The notes: generated from the letters alone by a model not told the origin. A DNA stretch of 64,000 nucleotides from Halomonas sp. M20 (GCF_020622265.1 NZ_JACNMQ010000001.1:124001-188000); one strand, 5' to 3'; positions 9,158-17,977 are shown, counted from the first letter of the stretch. A program made the numbers and translations.

Positions 9158-10435
9158 ATGCAGTGTCGTGTTGAGGATCGTACTAAAAGCCCTCCTGAAA
9201 CGGGACGCAGGGGGTCTATGATCGCCGAGATCGGTCTGTATCCGCTGTTCCTGATGCTGTTTTTACTGAGCACTTTTCAGGCTCAAGCCCAGAACCAGGC
9301 CCAGAACCCAGGCAGTGCAACCGTCACCATCGGCTATCTAGGGCTCGCTCGGCCCGACGCGCTGGAGTCCTTGTCGGTGCTCGATCCGGTGCTAGATGAC
9401 GAAGGCGTTCAAGGGGCGCGGCTGGCGATCGCCGACAACAACACCGCTGGGCAGTTCCTGGGCCAGGAATTCGTGCTCGTCGAGGCTATCGTGACCTCCA
9501 GAACCGAGGTGTCGGACGGTTTGCAGCAGCTTGTCGAGCAGGGCGCCGACTGGATCGTTAGCGGATTGCCTCGGGCGGCTCTGGAAGTGCTGTTGGAAGA
9601 GCCGGCGCTGGAGGATCGCGTAGTCTTCAACGCGGCGGCGCCCGACGACGCTCTGCGTGGTAAGTCCTGTCGGGCGAATCTTTTTCACACCACTCCCAGC
9701 CGGCGCATGCTGGCGGATGCCCTGGCCCAGTTTCTCGGCTACAAGCAGTGGACGCGCTGGGCGCTGGTGCATGGCAACACCGATGAAGATCGCCTTCGTG
9801 TCAAAGCTCAGCGCGGCGCAGCCAAGCGCTTTGGCCATGCCATCGTCGACGAGTCTATGTGGCCCTACGACCCCATGGCACGCCGCGCGGAGGGCGGCTT
9901 TCACGCCATCCAGCGGGAAATTCCTGTGTTTGTGCAGGCCTTCGCCGAGCATGATGTGCTGGTCATCGCCGATGAGAATGACTACTTCGGCGAATACTTC
10001 CCTTTTCAGACCCGGCTGCCTCGGCCGGTGGCCGGGACCCAGGGCTTGACGCCCACCGCCTGGCACCGTGCCCATGAATCCTGGGGGGCGGTACAGCTGC
10101 AACGACGCTTCGAGGAGCAGGCCGAGCGCTGGATGACGCCCCGGGATTTCGCCGCCTGGCTGGCAGTGCGCTCCCTGGGAGAGGCGGCGGCCCGCACCGG
10201 TGCGGTGGCACCTGAAAAGCTGCGCGACTACATGACCGGCGAAGCGTTCGAGCTGGCCGGCTACCTGGGCCTGCCGGTGAGCTATCGCCCCTGGAATCAT
10301 CAGCTGCGCCAACCCATTCTGGTCACCGGGCCGCGCATGGTGGTGTCCGTCTCGCCCCAGGAGGGCTATCTGCATCCGGTGTCACCGTTGGATACACTCG
10401 GAGCCGATCAAGGAGAGTCCCAATGTCGTTTTTAG
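9158..10435 (+). CDS. ABC substrate-binding protein of the PQQ-alcohol-dehydrogenase (Ped-type) system
   Basis: Periplasmic binding protein of the leucine-binding-like fold, of the type found in PQQ-dependent alcohol dehydrogenase clusters. Start is uncertain: ATG 9158 follows GGAGGGG closely, while ATG 9218 would give a cleaner signal peptide (IGLYPLFLMLFLLSTFQAQA). After it come VTIGYLGLARPDALESLSVLDP, QGARLAIADNNTAGQFLGQEF and WALVHGNTDEDRLRVKAQRGAA, the lobe-and-hinge pattern of branched-chain-type binding proteins. Its C-terminal 13 bases overlap the beta-propeller gene. Ligand unknown; by position it serves the ABC pair at 11427-13030. Confidence 0.83.
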   Translation: MQCRVEDRTKSPPETGRRGSMIAEIGLYPLFLMLFLLSTFQAQAQNQAQNPGSATVTIGYLGLARPDALESLSVLDPVLDDEGVQGARLAIADNNTAGQFLGQEFVLVEAIVTSRTEVSDGLQQLVEQGADWIVSGLPRAALEVLLEEPALEDRVVFNAAAPDDALRGKSCRANLFHTTPSRRMLADALAQFLGYKQWTRWALVHGNTDEDRLRVKAQRGAAKRFGHAIVDESMWPYDPMARRAEGGFHAIQREIPVFVQAFAEHDVLVIADENDYFGEYFPFQTRLPRPVAGTQGLTPTAWHRAHESWGAVQLQRRFEEQAERWMTPRDFAAWLAVRSLGEAAARTGAVAPEKLRDYMTGEAFELAGYLGLPVSYRPWNHQLRQPILVTGPRMVVSVSPQEGYLHPVSPLDTLGADQGESQCRF

Positions 10436-11430
10436 GAACAACAACAATTAAACGCACCGCTTCGAGCGCCACCCTGGCCGTTTTCCTGCTGCTGCCCACG
10501 GCGGTCCTGGCGGAGCGCGTCTTCGTCTCCAACGAGAAGGACAACACCGTCTCGGTGATCGACGGCAAGACCTTGGAAGTTGTCGAGACCATCAACGTCG
10601 GGCGACGACCCCGGGCCATGGCGTTCAGCAACGATGGCAGCGAGCTGTTCGTGGCGGTGGGGGATGACGAGGCCATCGACATGATCGACCTCGCGTCGTT
10701 GAAGGTGGTACGCAGTCTGGCCTCCGGCGAGGACCCGGAGGTGATTCGTGTCGATCCCAACCAGCCCTATATCTATGTATCTAACGAAGACGACAATATC
10801 GTCTCGGTACTTGACTATCAGCAGCGCCGTCGAGTCACCCAGATTCCCGTGGGCGTCGAACCCGAGGGGCTCGGGGTCAGCCCGGACGGCAGATGGCTGA
10901 TCGCCACCTCCGAGACCTCGAACATGGCCCACATCATCGACCTCGAGTCCATGGAGGCGGTGCATCATCGTCTGGTAGGGGCGCGCCCCCGTTACGTGGA
11001 ATTCACCGAGGATGGCAGTAAGGCCTGGGTCTCCGCGGAAATCGCCGGAAAAGTGGCGATCATCGACATGCAAGACACCTTTGACGTCATTCACAGCATC
11101 GACTTCGAAGTGCAGGGGGTGCCTAAAGAAGCGGTGCAGGCGGTGGGCATGCAGCTGACCTCGGACGGTCGCTACGCCTTCGTCGCCCTGGGGCCTTCGA
11201 ATCGGGTGGCGGTGGTGGACCAGCAAAGCCATGAGGTGCTCGACTATCTGCTGGTAGGCCAGCGGGTCTGGCATCTGGCGCTCAACGTGGGCGAGAGCCG
11301 GCTGTTCACCACCAACGGCGTCAGCGGCGATGTCACGGTGATCAACGTCGAGGGCGATGTGAACGACTTTGAGGCGATCCGCTCCATCCCCGTGGGCCGC
11401 TTCCCCTGGGGCGTGATCGTCGAGCCGTGA
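10423..11430 (+). CDS. YVTN-repeat beta-propeller protein of the PQQ alcohol dehydrogenase cluster
   Basis: Exported protein of 335 residues built from repeated 40-residue YVTN-type blades: RVFVSNEKDNTVSVIDGKT, PYIYVSNEDDNIVSVLDY, KAWVSAEIAGKVAIIDMQ and RLFTTNGVSGDVTVINVEG. A signal peptide ends at VLAERV (about residue 30). This matches the PQQ-dependent-catabolism-associated propeller family. The role is unknown; similar propellers bind metals or act as scaffolds. AGGAG precedes the ATG; the stop is overlapped by the GTG of the ATPase gene (GTGA). Confidence 0.88.
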   Translation: MSFLGTTTIKRTASSATLAVFLLLPTAVLAERVFVSNEKDNTVSVIDGKTLEVVETINVGRRPRAMAFSNDGSELFVAVGDDEAIDMIDLASLKVVRSLASGEDPEVIRVDPNQPYIYVSNEDDNIVSVLDYQQRRRVTQIPVGVEPEGLGVSPDGRWLIATSETSNMAHIIDLESMEAVHHRLVGARPRYVEFTEDGSKAWVSAEIAGKVAIIDMQDTFDVIHSIDFEVQGVPKEAVQAVGMQLTSDGRYAFVALGPSNRVAVVDQQSHEVLDYLLVGQRVWHLALNVGESRLFTTNGVSGDVTVINVEGDVNDFEAIRSIPVGRFPWGVIVEP

Positions 11431-12221
11431 GTCATAATGACAGGGCCTCGCTGCAGGCTTCTCCGGCCTCGGTAGCCGAGGGTTCGGACGCGACTGCGCT
11501 GCAGGTGCGGGATCTGAGCTTCGGCTACAAGGGCAGTCCGGTGTTGGAGGGGGTGTGCCTTACCTTGAAAGTAGGGGAGTTCGCGGTGCTGCTGGGCCCC
11601 AACGGCGCGGGCAAGACGACGCTGTTTTCCCTGATCACACGGCTATACGCCCATCGACAGGGGACCATTCGCATCGGGGAGGTCGATCTGCAGCGACAAT
11701 CGGCGGTGGCCCATGTCCGGATGGGGATGGTGTTTCAGCAGCCCACCTTGGATCTTGATCTTACGGTCAAACAGAATCTTGCGTATTTCGGCGCCCTGCA
11801 CGGCATGGCGCCGGGGCTCGCCAGGCAGCGGGCCCTGCAGCAGCTTGCACGACTCGACATGCAGGAGAGCTTGAATTCCCGGGTACGCCATCTCTCTGGG
11901 GGGCAGCGCCGTCGAGTAGAGATCGCACGAAGCCTGCTGCATGAACCGCGCCTGCTACTGCTGGACGAACCCACGGTGGGGCTCGATATCGCCTCGCGCC
12001 GAGGGCTGGTCGAGCACGTTCATCGTTTATGTCATGAACAGGGAGTGGCGGTACTGTGGGCGACGCATCTCATCGACGAGGTCGATTCGAATGATCGGGT
12101 GATCCTGCTGCATCGCGGTCGGGTACGTGCCCAGGGCAGCGTGATGGATCTGCTGGCCCAGGCGGATGCCGCGACGCTAAGCGATGCCTATGATCATTTC
12201 GTTCAAGGGACCGCGTCATGA
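11427..12221 (+). CDS. ABC transporter ATP-binding protein (Ped-type)
   Basis: Cytoplasmic ATPase of 264 residues for the permease encoded next. It has Walker A GPNGAGKTT, Q-loop FQQPTLDLDLT, signature LSGGQRRRVEIA, Walker B LLLLDEPT and the H-loop ATHLIDE. The type is that of multidrug or natural-product exporters. The start is GTG overlapping the previous stop (GTGA); the end overlaps the permease by 4 bases. The family is known from PQQ-dependent alcohol dehydrogenase clusters such as ped of Pseudomonas putida. What it moves, and the direction, are not established. Confidence 0.92.
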   Translation: MSHNDRASLQASPASVAEGSDATALQVRDLSFGYKGSPVLEGVCLTLKVGEFAVLLGPNGAGKTTLFSLITRLYAHRQGTIRIGEVDLQRQSAVAHVRMGMVFQQPTLDLDLTVKQNLAYFGALHGMAPGLARQRALQQLARLDMQESLNSRVRHLSGGQRRRVEIARSLLHEPRLLLLDEPTVGLDIASRRGLVEHVHRLCHEQGVAVLWATHLIDEVDSNDRVILLHRGRVRAQGSVMDLLAQADAATLSDAYDHFVQGTAS

Positions 12222-13030
12222 ACCTTGCCGCCTACGGCCACTGCCTGCGGGGGGTGGTGGGGCGCGAGCTGCTGCGCTTTTTGCATCAGCGTAGCCGCTT
12301 CGTGGCGGCATTGGTCAGGCCGCTGGTGTGGCTGTTCGTGTTCGCCGCGGGGTTTCGCATGGCGCTGGGTGTGGCCATGACCGAGCCCTATCAGACCTAC
12401 GTTCTCTACGAGGTCTATATCGTGCCGGGATTGGTGGGCATGATTCAGCTCTTCAACGGCATGCAGAGTTCGCTGTCCATGGTCTACGACCGGGAGATGG
12501 GGAGCATGCGAGTGCTGCTGGTCAGCCCTTTTCCCCGCGGATATCTGCTGATGTGCAAACTGCTGGCGGGCACCCTGGTGTCTATCCTGCAGGTCTATGT
12601 ATTCCTGGCGATCGCCTATCTTTACGGAATACAGGCGCCCCTTATGGGCTATGTGCTGGTACTGCCGGCGTTGATCGTCACCGGTTTTCTGGTGGGGGCG
12701 CTGGGCATGCTGCTGTCGAGTGCCGTGCGTCAGTTGGAGAACTTCGCCGGCATCATGAACTTCGTGATCTTTCCGATGTTCTTTCTGTCTTCAGCGCTTT
12801 ATCCGCTATGGCGCCTACGGGAAGGCAGCGAGCTGATCTATCGGATCGCCGTACTCAATCCTTTTACCCATGCGGTGGAGATGATTCGCTTTGCGTTGTA
12901 TGAACAGCTCAACGTCGAGGCGACGCTGATCGTGCTGGCGACAACCCTGATACTGCTCTGGCTCGCCATTATCGCCTACAACCCGGCCAAGGGCATGATG
13001 ACCCAAAGGGGCGGGCCGGGCGGGGAGTAA
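12218..13030 (+). CDS. ABC-2 type permease, PedC-like
   Basis: Membrane subunit of 270 residues with about six hydrophobic segments and the ABC-2 layout: VRPLVWLFVFAAGFRMA, GMIQLFNGMQSSLSMVYDREMGSMRVLLVSPFPRGYLL, and a late FFLSSALYPLWRLRE followed by NPFTHAVEMIRFALY. These are typical of the NodJ/DrrB group and of PedC. ATGA coupling to the ATPase gene. It ends the operon: the TAA at 13030 abuts the convergent gene at 13031 with no spacer. Confidence 0.9.
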   Translation: MNLAAYGHCLRGVVGRELLRFLHQRSRFVAALVRPLVWLFVFAAGFRMALGVAMTEPYQTYVLYEVYIVPGLVGMIQLFNGMQSSLSMVYDREMGSMRVLLVSPFPRGYLLMCKLLAGTLVSILQVYVFLAIAYLYGIQAPLMGYVLVLPALIVTGFLVGALGMLLSSAVRQLENFAGIMNFVIFPMFFLSSALYPLWRLREGSELIYRIAVLNPFTHAVEMIRFALYEQLNVEATLIVLATTLILLWLAIIAYNPAKGMMTQRGGPGGE

Positions 13031-13429
13031 TCAAAAGCAGCGCAGATCGGCTTCCGCTTGGGCACTACGAAAGGCCCGCAGACGATCCTGCATGCTGCGT
13101 TCGGTGCGAAACAGCATGCCTGATTCTCCCCGCTGTTCCTGCATGCTCAAGATGGTCTTGACTGCTTCATACGCCTCATAGGGCATCAGTTCGGCGATGA
13201 CATCAATGCTGCAGGAGCATTTCTGCATGGTCAGATAGCTCTGATCGTTGGCGGCCATGCAGCCAAGCACGTAATCCACCCGCTCTTCGGTCGAGTATTC
13301 TTGAAGATGATCCCCGGGCACTTCCTCCGCCTGGGCCGGGAGCGCCGCAAAAGCGCTCAAGCTCAGCAAGGCTAGCAATAAAAGGCGTCGTGGGTGTTGA
13401 AGCCAAGCGCTGATCTTGTGATTGTGCAT
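13031..13429 (-). CDS. Small exported four-cysteine protein, unrecognised
   Basis: A 132-residue protein with a clear signal peptide (basic start, LLLLALLSLSAFAALPAQA, cleavage near residue 34). The mature part holds Cys57, Cys71, Cys73 and Cys131, around VDYVLGCMAAND and MQKCSCSIDVIAELMPYEAY, suggesting disulfides or a metal site. GAGGTGG stands upstream of the ATG. It is convergent with the PedC-like permease and shares the junction base to base, so no terminator separates them. I do not recognise a named family; a role in the PQQ dehydrogenase system is inferred from position only. Confidence 0.8.
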   Translation of the reverse strand: MHNHKISAWLQHPRRLLLLALLSLSAFAALPAQAEEVPGDHLQEYSTEERVDYVLGCMAANDQSYLTMQKCSCSIDVIAELMPYEAYEAVKTILSMQEQRGESGMLFRTERSMQDRLRAFRSAQAEADLRCF

Positions 13430-13597
13430 ACGCCACCTCGGTCATGTTCACTAATAAGGCAAGACCTCATTGATTCATTTCCAAGTATGGCACCTTAAAG
13501 AGATTTACATCATCGAAGCCGGAAATTCGCGGCTTTTCTTGCCGGGAGCCATGACGTAAGGTCTTGCCTGGTATCTCAATCAAAGCCCATCGTCTTC

Positions 13598-14419
13598 ATG
13601 AAAGATCATATTACGCCCTTCCAGCTCGTGCTACTGGTGCTCTCCCTCTATGTGTTGGGCGCGCTGATTGCCGATCTGTTCTTTACCTTGTCGCCCGAAA
13701 TGGCGCAGCTTCTCAACTATCTCGATATTGTTGTCTGTGTGTTCTTCTTTCTCGATTTCAGCGTTCGTTTCTATGCAGCACCGAACAAGTGGCGTTTCAT
13801 GCGCTGGGGCTGGATCGATCTACTGGCGAGCATTCCGGCGGGACTATTCATGGCGGGGCGGCTGGTGCGGGTCGTTCAGATTCTGCGCTTGCTGCGGGCG
13901 CTCAAGTCGATGCGCATGCTATGGCGGCTAATGTTTCGCAATCGCGCCAAGGGTATTTTTGCTTCAGCCGCTACCACCACATTGCTGCTGGTAGCCTTCG
14001 GTTCGATAACCATCCTGCTGGTGGAAAGCCCCAACCCCGACAGCCCTATCGATACGGCGGAGGAGGCGCTATGGTGGGCTTTCGTGACGGTCACTACCGT
14101 AGGCTACGGGGACTATTATCCCATCACCACGCTCGGGCGTGTCGTCGCGGTGTTGCTGATGATCTGTGGCGTGGGACTGTTCGGTAGCTTCGCGGCCTAT
14201 GTCGGGTCGCTGTTCATCGACGATCAAAGCGACGAGGACGAGCGCCAGCACCAGGCGAGCCGGCGAATGATACGCCATGTCTATCAGGAGATGGGGGAGT
14301 TGCACACCGAGGTGCGTGCTTTGCGCGAAGAGATCAGGGAATTGCGTACGCTACGCTTGAATCAAGATACTGGGCCACAAGGTGACTCGCCGGCCTCCTC
14401 GAAGGACACCGACGCCTAG
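13598..14419 (+). CDS. Voltage-gated-type potassium channel
   Basis: Inner-membrane cation channel of 273 residues with six predicted helices. S1-S2 are FQLVLLVLSLYVLGALIADLFF and LDIVVCVFFFLDFSVRF; S4 (LVRVVQILRLLRALKSMRML) carries the spaced arginines of a voltage sensor; the pore has the K+ selectivity filter TTVGYGD in WAFVTVTTVGYGDYYP. After S6 there is a cytoplasmic coiled coil (GELHTEVRALREEIRELRTL) that may set tetramerisation. Single gene, apparently its own transcription unit, divergent from the four-cysteine protein. Confidence 0.92.
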   Translation: MKDHITPFQLVLLVLSLYVLGALIADLFFTLSPEMAQLLNYLDIVVCVFFFLDFSVRFYAAPNKWRFMRWGWIDLLASIPAGLFMAGRLVRVVQILRLLRALKSMRMLWRLMFRNRAKGIFASAATTTLLLVAFGSITILLVESPNPDSPIDTAEEALWWAFVTVTTVGYGDYYPITTLGRVVAVLLMICGVGLFGSFAAYVGSLFIDDQSDEDERQHQASRRMIRHVYQEMGELHTEVRALREEIRELRTLRLNQDTGPQGDSPASSKDTDA

Positions 14420-14449
14420 TCACCAGACCTTTTCCTAGCCAGCACTGAT

Positions 14450-14836
14450 TCACTGCTTGATTTGATAATCGCCTTCCAGCACCTGCTGTTCGCGATGAGG
14501 GCGTTGGTCTCCTTGCTGGGACTGAGCAGTGCCGGAACCAACGTTGTGGGCCTGGTTGGCTCGCATCTGCTCCATACGCTTTTTCATGCGATGACGCACC
14601 AGAGGCAGCATGAGCCAGCCGATCAACAAAAAGAAAAGGCCGAGCAGGGTGCCGATGACCATCATCACCCCGAACATCAGCCAGGTCAGGATCAGTTTGA
14701 AGCCGCTGCCCTTGGAACCGCTTGTTCTGGAACCATTGGCGTCCTGGGTGGGGCGCGCTTGACGCGCCCGAACCTGCCATTGACGTGCTGCCTGCCAGGC
14801 AGCATTGTCCGAACGATTGTTGCTCGATTCAGTCAT
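14450..14836 (-). CDS. Small membrane protein, unrecognised
   Basis: A 128-residue protein with a hydrophilic, Gln/Arg/Ser-rich N-terminal half, one long hydrophobic stretch (ILTWLMFGVMMVIGTLLGLFFLLIGWLMLPLV, residues 49-80; probably two tight helices), then a basic cluster RHRMKKRMEQM and a polar tail. I know no family for it. It overlaps the 3' end of the PepSY-like gene by 8 bases on the same strand, so the two are co-translated. It is convergent with the channel gene, 30 bases away. Confidence 0.72.
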   Translation of the reverse strand: MTESSNNRSDNAAWQAARQWQVRARQARPTQDANGSRTSGSKGSGFKLILTWLMFGVMMVIGTLLGLFFLLIGWLMLPLVRHRMKKRMEQMRANQAHNVGSGTAQSQQGDQRPHREQQVLEGDYQIKQ

Positions 14837-15299
14837 TCTCTACTCCGGTGACCGAGAAGTCGTTGCCATCCAAATGCATTTCGACTTCCTGGTTCTGTGT
14901 GTCGTAACCCTCGATCTCGATGCTTCCGTCTTTATCGACCTCGATCTTCTCGAATTGTTGCAAATCCGAATCAAAAGCGTTGTTCAACGCCTGGCGGACC
15001 TCATCGCCGCTCAATGCCCAGTCCGGCACCTGGTCCTTGCGGCGCTTTTCCTCGATCAGACTGCCATTCTCTACAGCCATCTCTACTTCGAGTTGCCAGC
15101 CGTCCTTGCCCCAGCCTTCGAATTCGATTTGATCACCATCGTCCGTGGAGATCTCTTCATAATGAGTGAAGCCGTACTCATCGGCCTTGTCGAGTAGCGA
15201 CTCGAGTTGCGCACGTTCCAACTGACCATCATCGGCCCATACCGGCGAGGTAAAGCCGATTAGAGCAACGGGAACCATGAGGAGTGGTAAGGTTTTCAT
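14829..15299 (-). CDS. PepSY-like exported protein
   Basis: A 156-residue exported protein. The ATG at 15299 has GGAG 9 bases upstream; the frame extends to 15317. The signal peptide ends at SPVWADDG. Two repeated beta-alpha units follow, each with a beta strand pattern like IEFEGWGKDGWQLEVEMAVENGSLIEEKRR and IEIEGYDTQNQEVEMHLDGNDFSV, which resembles PepSY repeats. PepSY proteins are thought to regulate proteases or to act with two-component systems. It forms a two-gene unit with 14450-14836, divergent from another PepSY gene and the two-component system. Confidence 0.8.
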   Translation of the reverse strand: MKTLPLLMVPVALIGFTSPVWADDGQLERAQLESLLDKADEYGFTHYEEISTDDGDQIEFEGWGKDGWQLEVEMAVENGSLIEEKRRKDQVPDWALSGDEVRQALNNAFDSDLQQFEKIEVDKDGSIEIEGYDTQNQEVEMHLDGNDFSVTGVEND

Positions 15300-15460
15300 A
15301 GCGTATTCTCCATGCATTCTTTGTCAATCGTCCACCGGGTGCGTCCCGGATAACGTCACTTTAAGTCGGGTGACCTTGCACAGTGCTGAAAAGATGGTTC
15401 ATCTTTCATTCATGATGATTTTGGCAAGCTGATCCCAGACAACACTTCAACTGAGCGACG

Positions 15461-15808
15461 ATGTTCTTGAACCACATGCCGATTCTGTTCAAACCTGCGC
15501 TAGCGTTGGGGCTGGTCGTGCTGGGCATCGGCCTCATCGCTCCGTCTCAGGCCAGCGACTGGCGCGGCTTGCACGATGAGGTGCAGAGTGGTCGCCTGGT
15601 CGCTCTTTCTTCGGTTCTTGACTGGCTGGAAGCGCATTATCTCGGTGAGGTGTTGGAGGTGGAAGTGGAGCATGACGATGGCAAGCCACGCTACGAAGTA
15701 GAGATGATTGGTCCTCAAGGGCAGCTGGTGGAGTTCGAGTTCGATGCTACCAACGGCGAGTTGATCGGTATCGAAGGGGTCAATATCGATGCCATGCAGC
15801 GACCATAA
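15461..15808 (+). CDS. PepSY domain protein
   Basis: A 115-residue exported protein with one PepSY repeat. The signal peptide is LALGLVVLGIGLIAPSQAS; the domain follows as ALSSVLDWLEAHYLGEVLEVEVEHDDGKPRYEVEMIGPQGQLVEFEFDATNGELIGIEG, the standard PepSY shape. It lies 10 bases before the response regulator, so it belongs to the same operon; PhoPQ-like systems in this group often carry such a PepSY gene. A start at 15476 is also possible. Confidence 0.87.
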   Translation: MFLNHMPILFKPALALGLVVLGIGLIAPSQASDWRGLHDEVQSGRLVALSSVLDWLEAHYLGEVLEVEVEHDDGKPRYEVEMIGPQGQLVEFEFDATNGELIGIEGVNIDAMQRP

Positions 15809-15818
15809 AGGCGAGGCA

Positions 15819-16490
15819 ATGAAATTATTGTTGGTAGAGGATGATCGCGCTCTGGCCGAAGCGCTGGGAGAAGCGCTGCGCGATGCGGGGTTGATTGTCG
15901 AAATAGCGGCGAATGGCAGTGAAGGCGATTTCCTGGTGCGTACCGAGCGCTACGATGCTCTGATTCTTGACCTAGGATTGCCGGATGGCGATGGCACCCG
16001 CTGGCTGGCGCAGTGGCGCGAAGACGGTTTTGATCTGCCTGTACTCATTCTCACCGCGCGCGAGCGCTGGTCCGACAAGGCCGCAGGTTTTTCCGCCGGT
16101 GCCGACGATTACGTAACCAAGCCCTTTGAGACCGCCGAGGTGCTGTTCCGTCTGCGCGCGTTGGTGCGGCGTAGTCATGGCCATTCTCATCCAGTGCTCG
16201 TAAGCGGAGCACTCGCCTTCGATACTCACAGCGGCAGGGTCACCCTGGCCGGACGACCGATCAACCTGACGGCTCAAGAGTCAAGGTTGCTGGCCTATCT
16301 GATGCACGCCATACCGCGTACCGTCAGCCGCAGCGAGCTTTCCGAGCATGTCTACGATCGCGACCATGAGCCGGATTCCAATGTCATCGATGTGCAGATC
16401 AGCCGCCTACGGCGAAAGCTTGGCAGCGAGCGTATCGAAACTCTGCGGGGGCAGGGGTATCGTGTGGTGGCTGTTGAGACGCTGGCATGA
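15819..16490 (+). CDS. OmpR/PhoP-family response regulator
   Basis: DNA-binding response regulator of 223 residues. Receiver domain: acidic pair EDD (7-9), phosphoacceptor Asp51 in LILDLGLPDGDG, and the conserved Lys in VTKPFE. A C-terminal winged helix (about 125-220) ends in IDVQISRLRRKLGSERIETLRGQGYRV. GCGAGG upstream supports the ATG at 15819 rather than the frame opening at 15789. The stop overlaps the kinase start (ATGA). Target genes unknown; the flanking PepSY genes are likely ones. Confidence 0.94.
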   Translation: MKLLLVEDDRALAEALGEALRDAGLIVEIAANGSEGDFLVRTERYDALILDLGLPDGDGTRWLAQWREDGFDLPVLILTARERWSDKAAGFSAGADDYVTKPFETAEVLFRLRALVRRSHGHSHPVLVSGALAFDTHSGRVTLAGRPINLTAQESRLLAYLMHAIPRTVSRSELSEHVYDRDHEPDSNVIDVQISRLRRKLGSERIETLRGQGYRVVAVETLA

Positions 16491-17896
16491 TGCAAGGCAG
16501 GTTCAGCGCGATTACGCATTGGAGTCTGAGGCGGCGGCTGATGATGGCGTCCCTGATACTGGTCCTGTTAGTGCTGCCTCTGGCGGGCATGGGGCTTGCC
16601 TATAATTTTCGCGAGGCGGTAACCACTTCCTTCGATCAGCGTTTGACGTCGCTGTTGCAGGTGATTCTGGTTCGACTCGAGCGGGACCCGGTCAGTCGCC
16701 AGCTTGATGTATCCCTAGGCGATTCACGCTTTTCAAGAGTGTTCTCGGGTTGGTACTGGCAGGTGACCGACACTGAAAATACGACCCTGGTTTCTCGCTC
16801 GCTGTGGGATCAGCGCCTGCCGGTGACTCAGGCAGAAGGAATGACACTGCGTAATGCTCAAGGCCCTCGGGGTGAGCCGCTGCGCATTGCCGAACGCGAC
16901 GTACGGTTGCCGGGCCATTCGCGCCGCCTGCACGTTAGCGTAGCGGCGTCCCGAGAGGAGTTGAATTCAGAAGTGGCACGCTTTGAGTGGTTGCTGGGGT
17001 TGTCGCTTCTAACGCTAGGGGTGCTGCTGCTGGCCGGGCTGGCCCTGCAAATCCATTGGGGGCTGGCACCGCTTCGACGTCTACATGCCAACCTACGTGC
17101 CATCGAGAGCGGTGAGCATAAACGACTGGATACACATCTGCCCGGCGAGCTTCGAGAGCTGGCCCAGGCCATGAACGAGGTGATCGAGCGCGACGAGCGT
17201 ATGATTACGCGGAGTCGTGATGCCGCAGGTAACCTGGCTCATGCCTTGAAGACCCCGGTCAGCGTGCTCAAGACTCTGGGGGATCGTCTTGCCAAGGAGT
17301 CTCGTCATCAGATACGCGAAGAAGTGGCGCGTATCGATACTGCAGTGCGCCACCATCTGGCACGGGCATCTGTTGCGGGAAGCACGATGTTAGCCGGTCG
17401 AGTACCGCTGAAAGCGACCGTCGCGCCAATCGTCAGCGGCCTTGCACGCCTGGCTGAGCGTCGAGGCATCATGTTCGAGTATCATCTCGATGCGACACTC
17501 GATGTGCGCATGGACCCTCAGGATTTGCAGGAGCTGGTCGGCAACCTGCTGGATAATGCCCTGCATTGGGCCGACACTCACGTAAGGCTGAGCGCGGTTG
17601 CCGCGAATAAAGGCCTGTACTTGAGCGTCGAGGACGATGGGCCAGGCATTGATCCGGAGCAGCGAGAGCGGGTCTTGAAGCGGGGCGCCCGGCTGGATGA
17701 GCGGTGCTCTGATGATTCCGGCTCTGAATCGAGGCCCGCTCCTGGTTTTGAATCGAACTCCGATACTGGCTCTGGGCTGGGGCTTGCCATCGTCGGAGAT
17801 TTGATGGCGCTTTATGGTGGAGAGTTGCAGCTTGGGGAGTCCGCTCTTGGCGGGCTATGTGCTCGGGTCTGGTTACCCGGCACGACATCCGCATGA
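16487..17896 (+). CDS. PhoQ-like sensor histidine kinase
   Basis: Inner-membrane kinase of 469 residues paired with the regulator before it. It has TM1 (LILVLLVLPLAGMGLAY), a periplasmic sensor of about 130 residues, TM2 (LLGLSLLTLGVLLLAGLAL), a HAMP linker, then the phosphorylation site His252 in GNLAHALKTPVSVLK, and the ATPase motifs NLLDNALHWA, EDDGPGID and GSGLGLAIV. The NLAHALKTP wording is characteristic of the PhoQ group. An insertion rich in Ser and Glu (about residues 405-425) interrupts the G-box region. Confidence 0.93.
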   Translation: MMQGRFSAITHWSLRRRLMMASLILVLLVLPLAGMGLAYNFREAVTTSFDQRLTSLLQVILVRLERDPVSRQLDVSLGDSRFSRVFSGWYWQVTDTENTTLVSRSLWDQRLPVTQAEGMTLRNAQGPRGEPLRIAERDVRLPGHSRRLHVSVAASREELNSEVARFEWLLGLSLLTLGVLLLAGLALQIHWGLAPLRRLHANLRAIESGEHKRLDTHLPGELRELAQAMNEVIERDERMITRSRDAAGNLAHALKTPVSVLKTLGDRLAKESRHQIREEVARIDTAVRHHLARASVAGSTMLAGRVPLKATVAPIVSGLARLAERRGIMFEYHLDATLDVRMDPQDLQELVGNLLDNALHWADTHVRLSAVAANKGLYLSVEDDGPGIDPEQRERVLKRGARLDERCSDDSGSESRPAPGFESNSDTGSGLGLAIVGDLMALYGGELQLGESALGGLCARVWLPGTTSA

Positions 17897-17977
17897 CCTT
17901 CCAGGGCCAAGTTGCGTTACCATGCGCGTCATTCCTTCAGCAATTATCCAGACACCCCCGCGTTAAAGGAGATGCCC

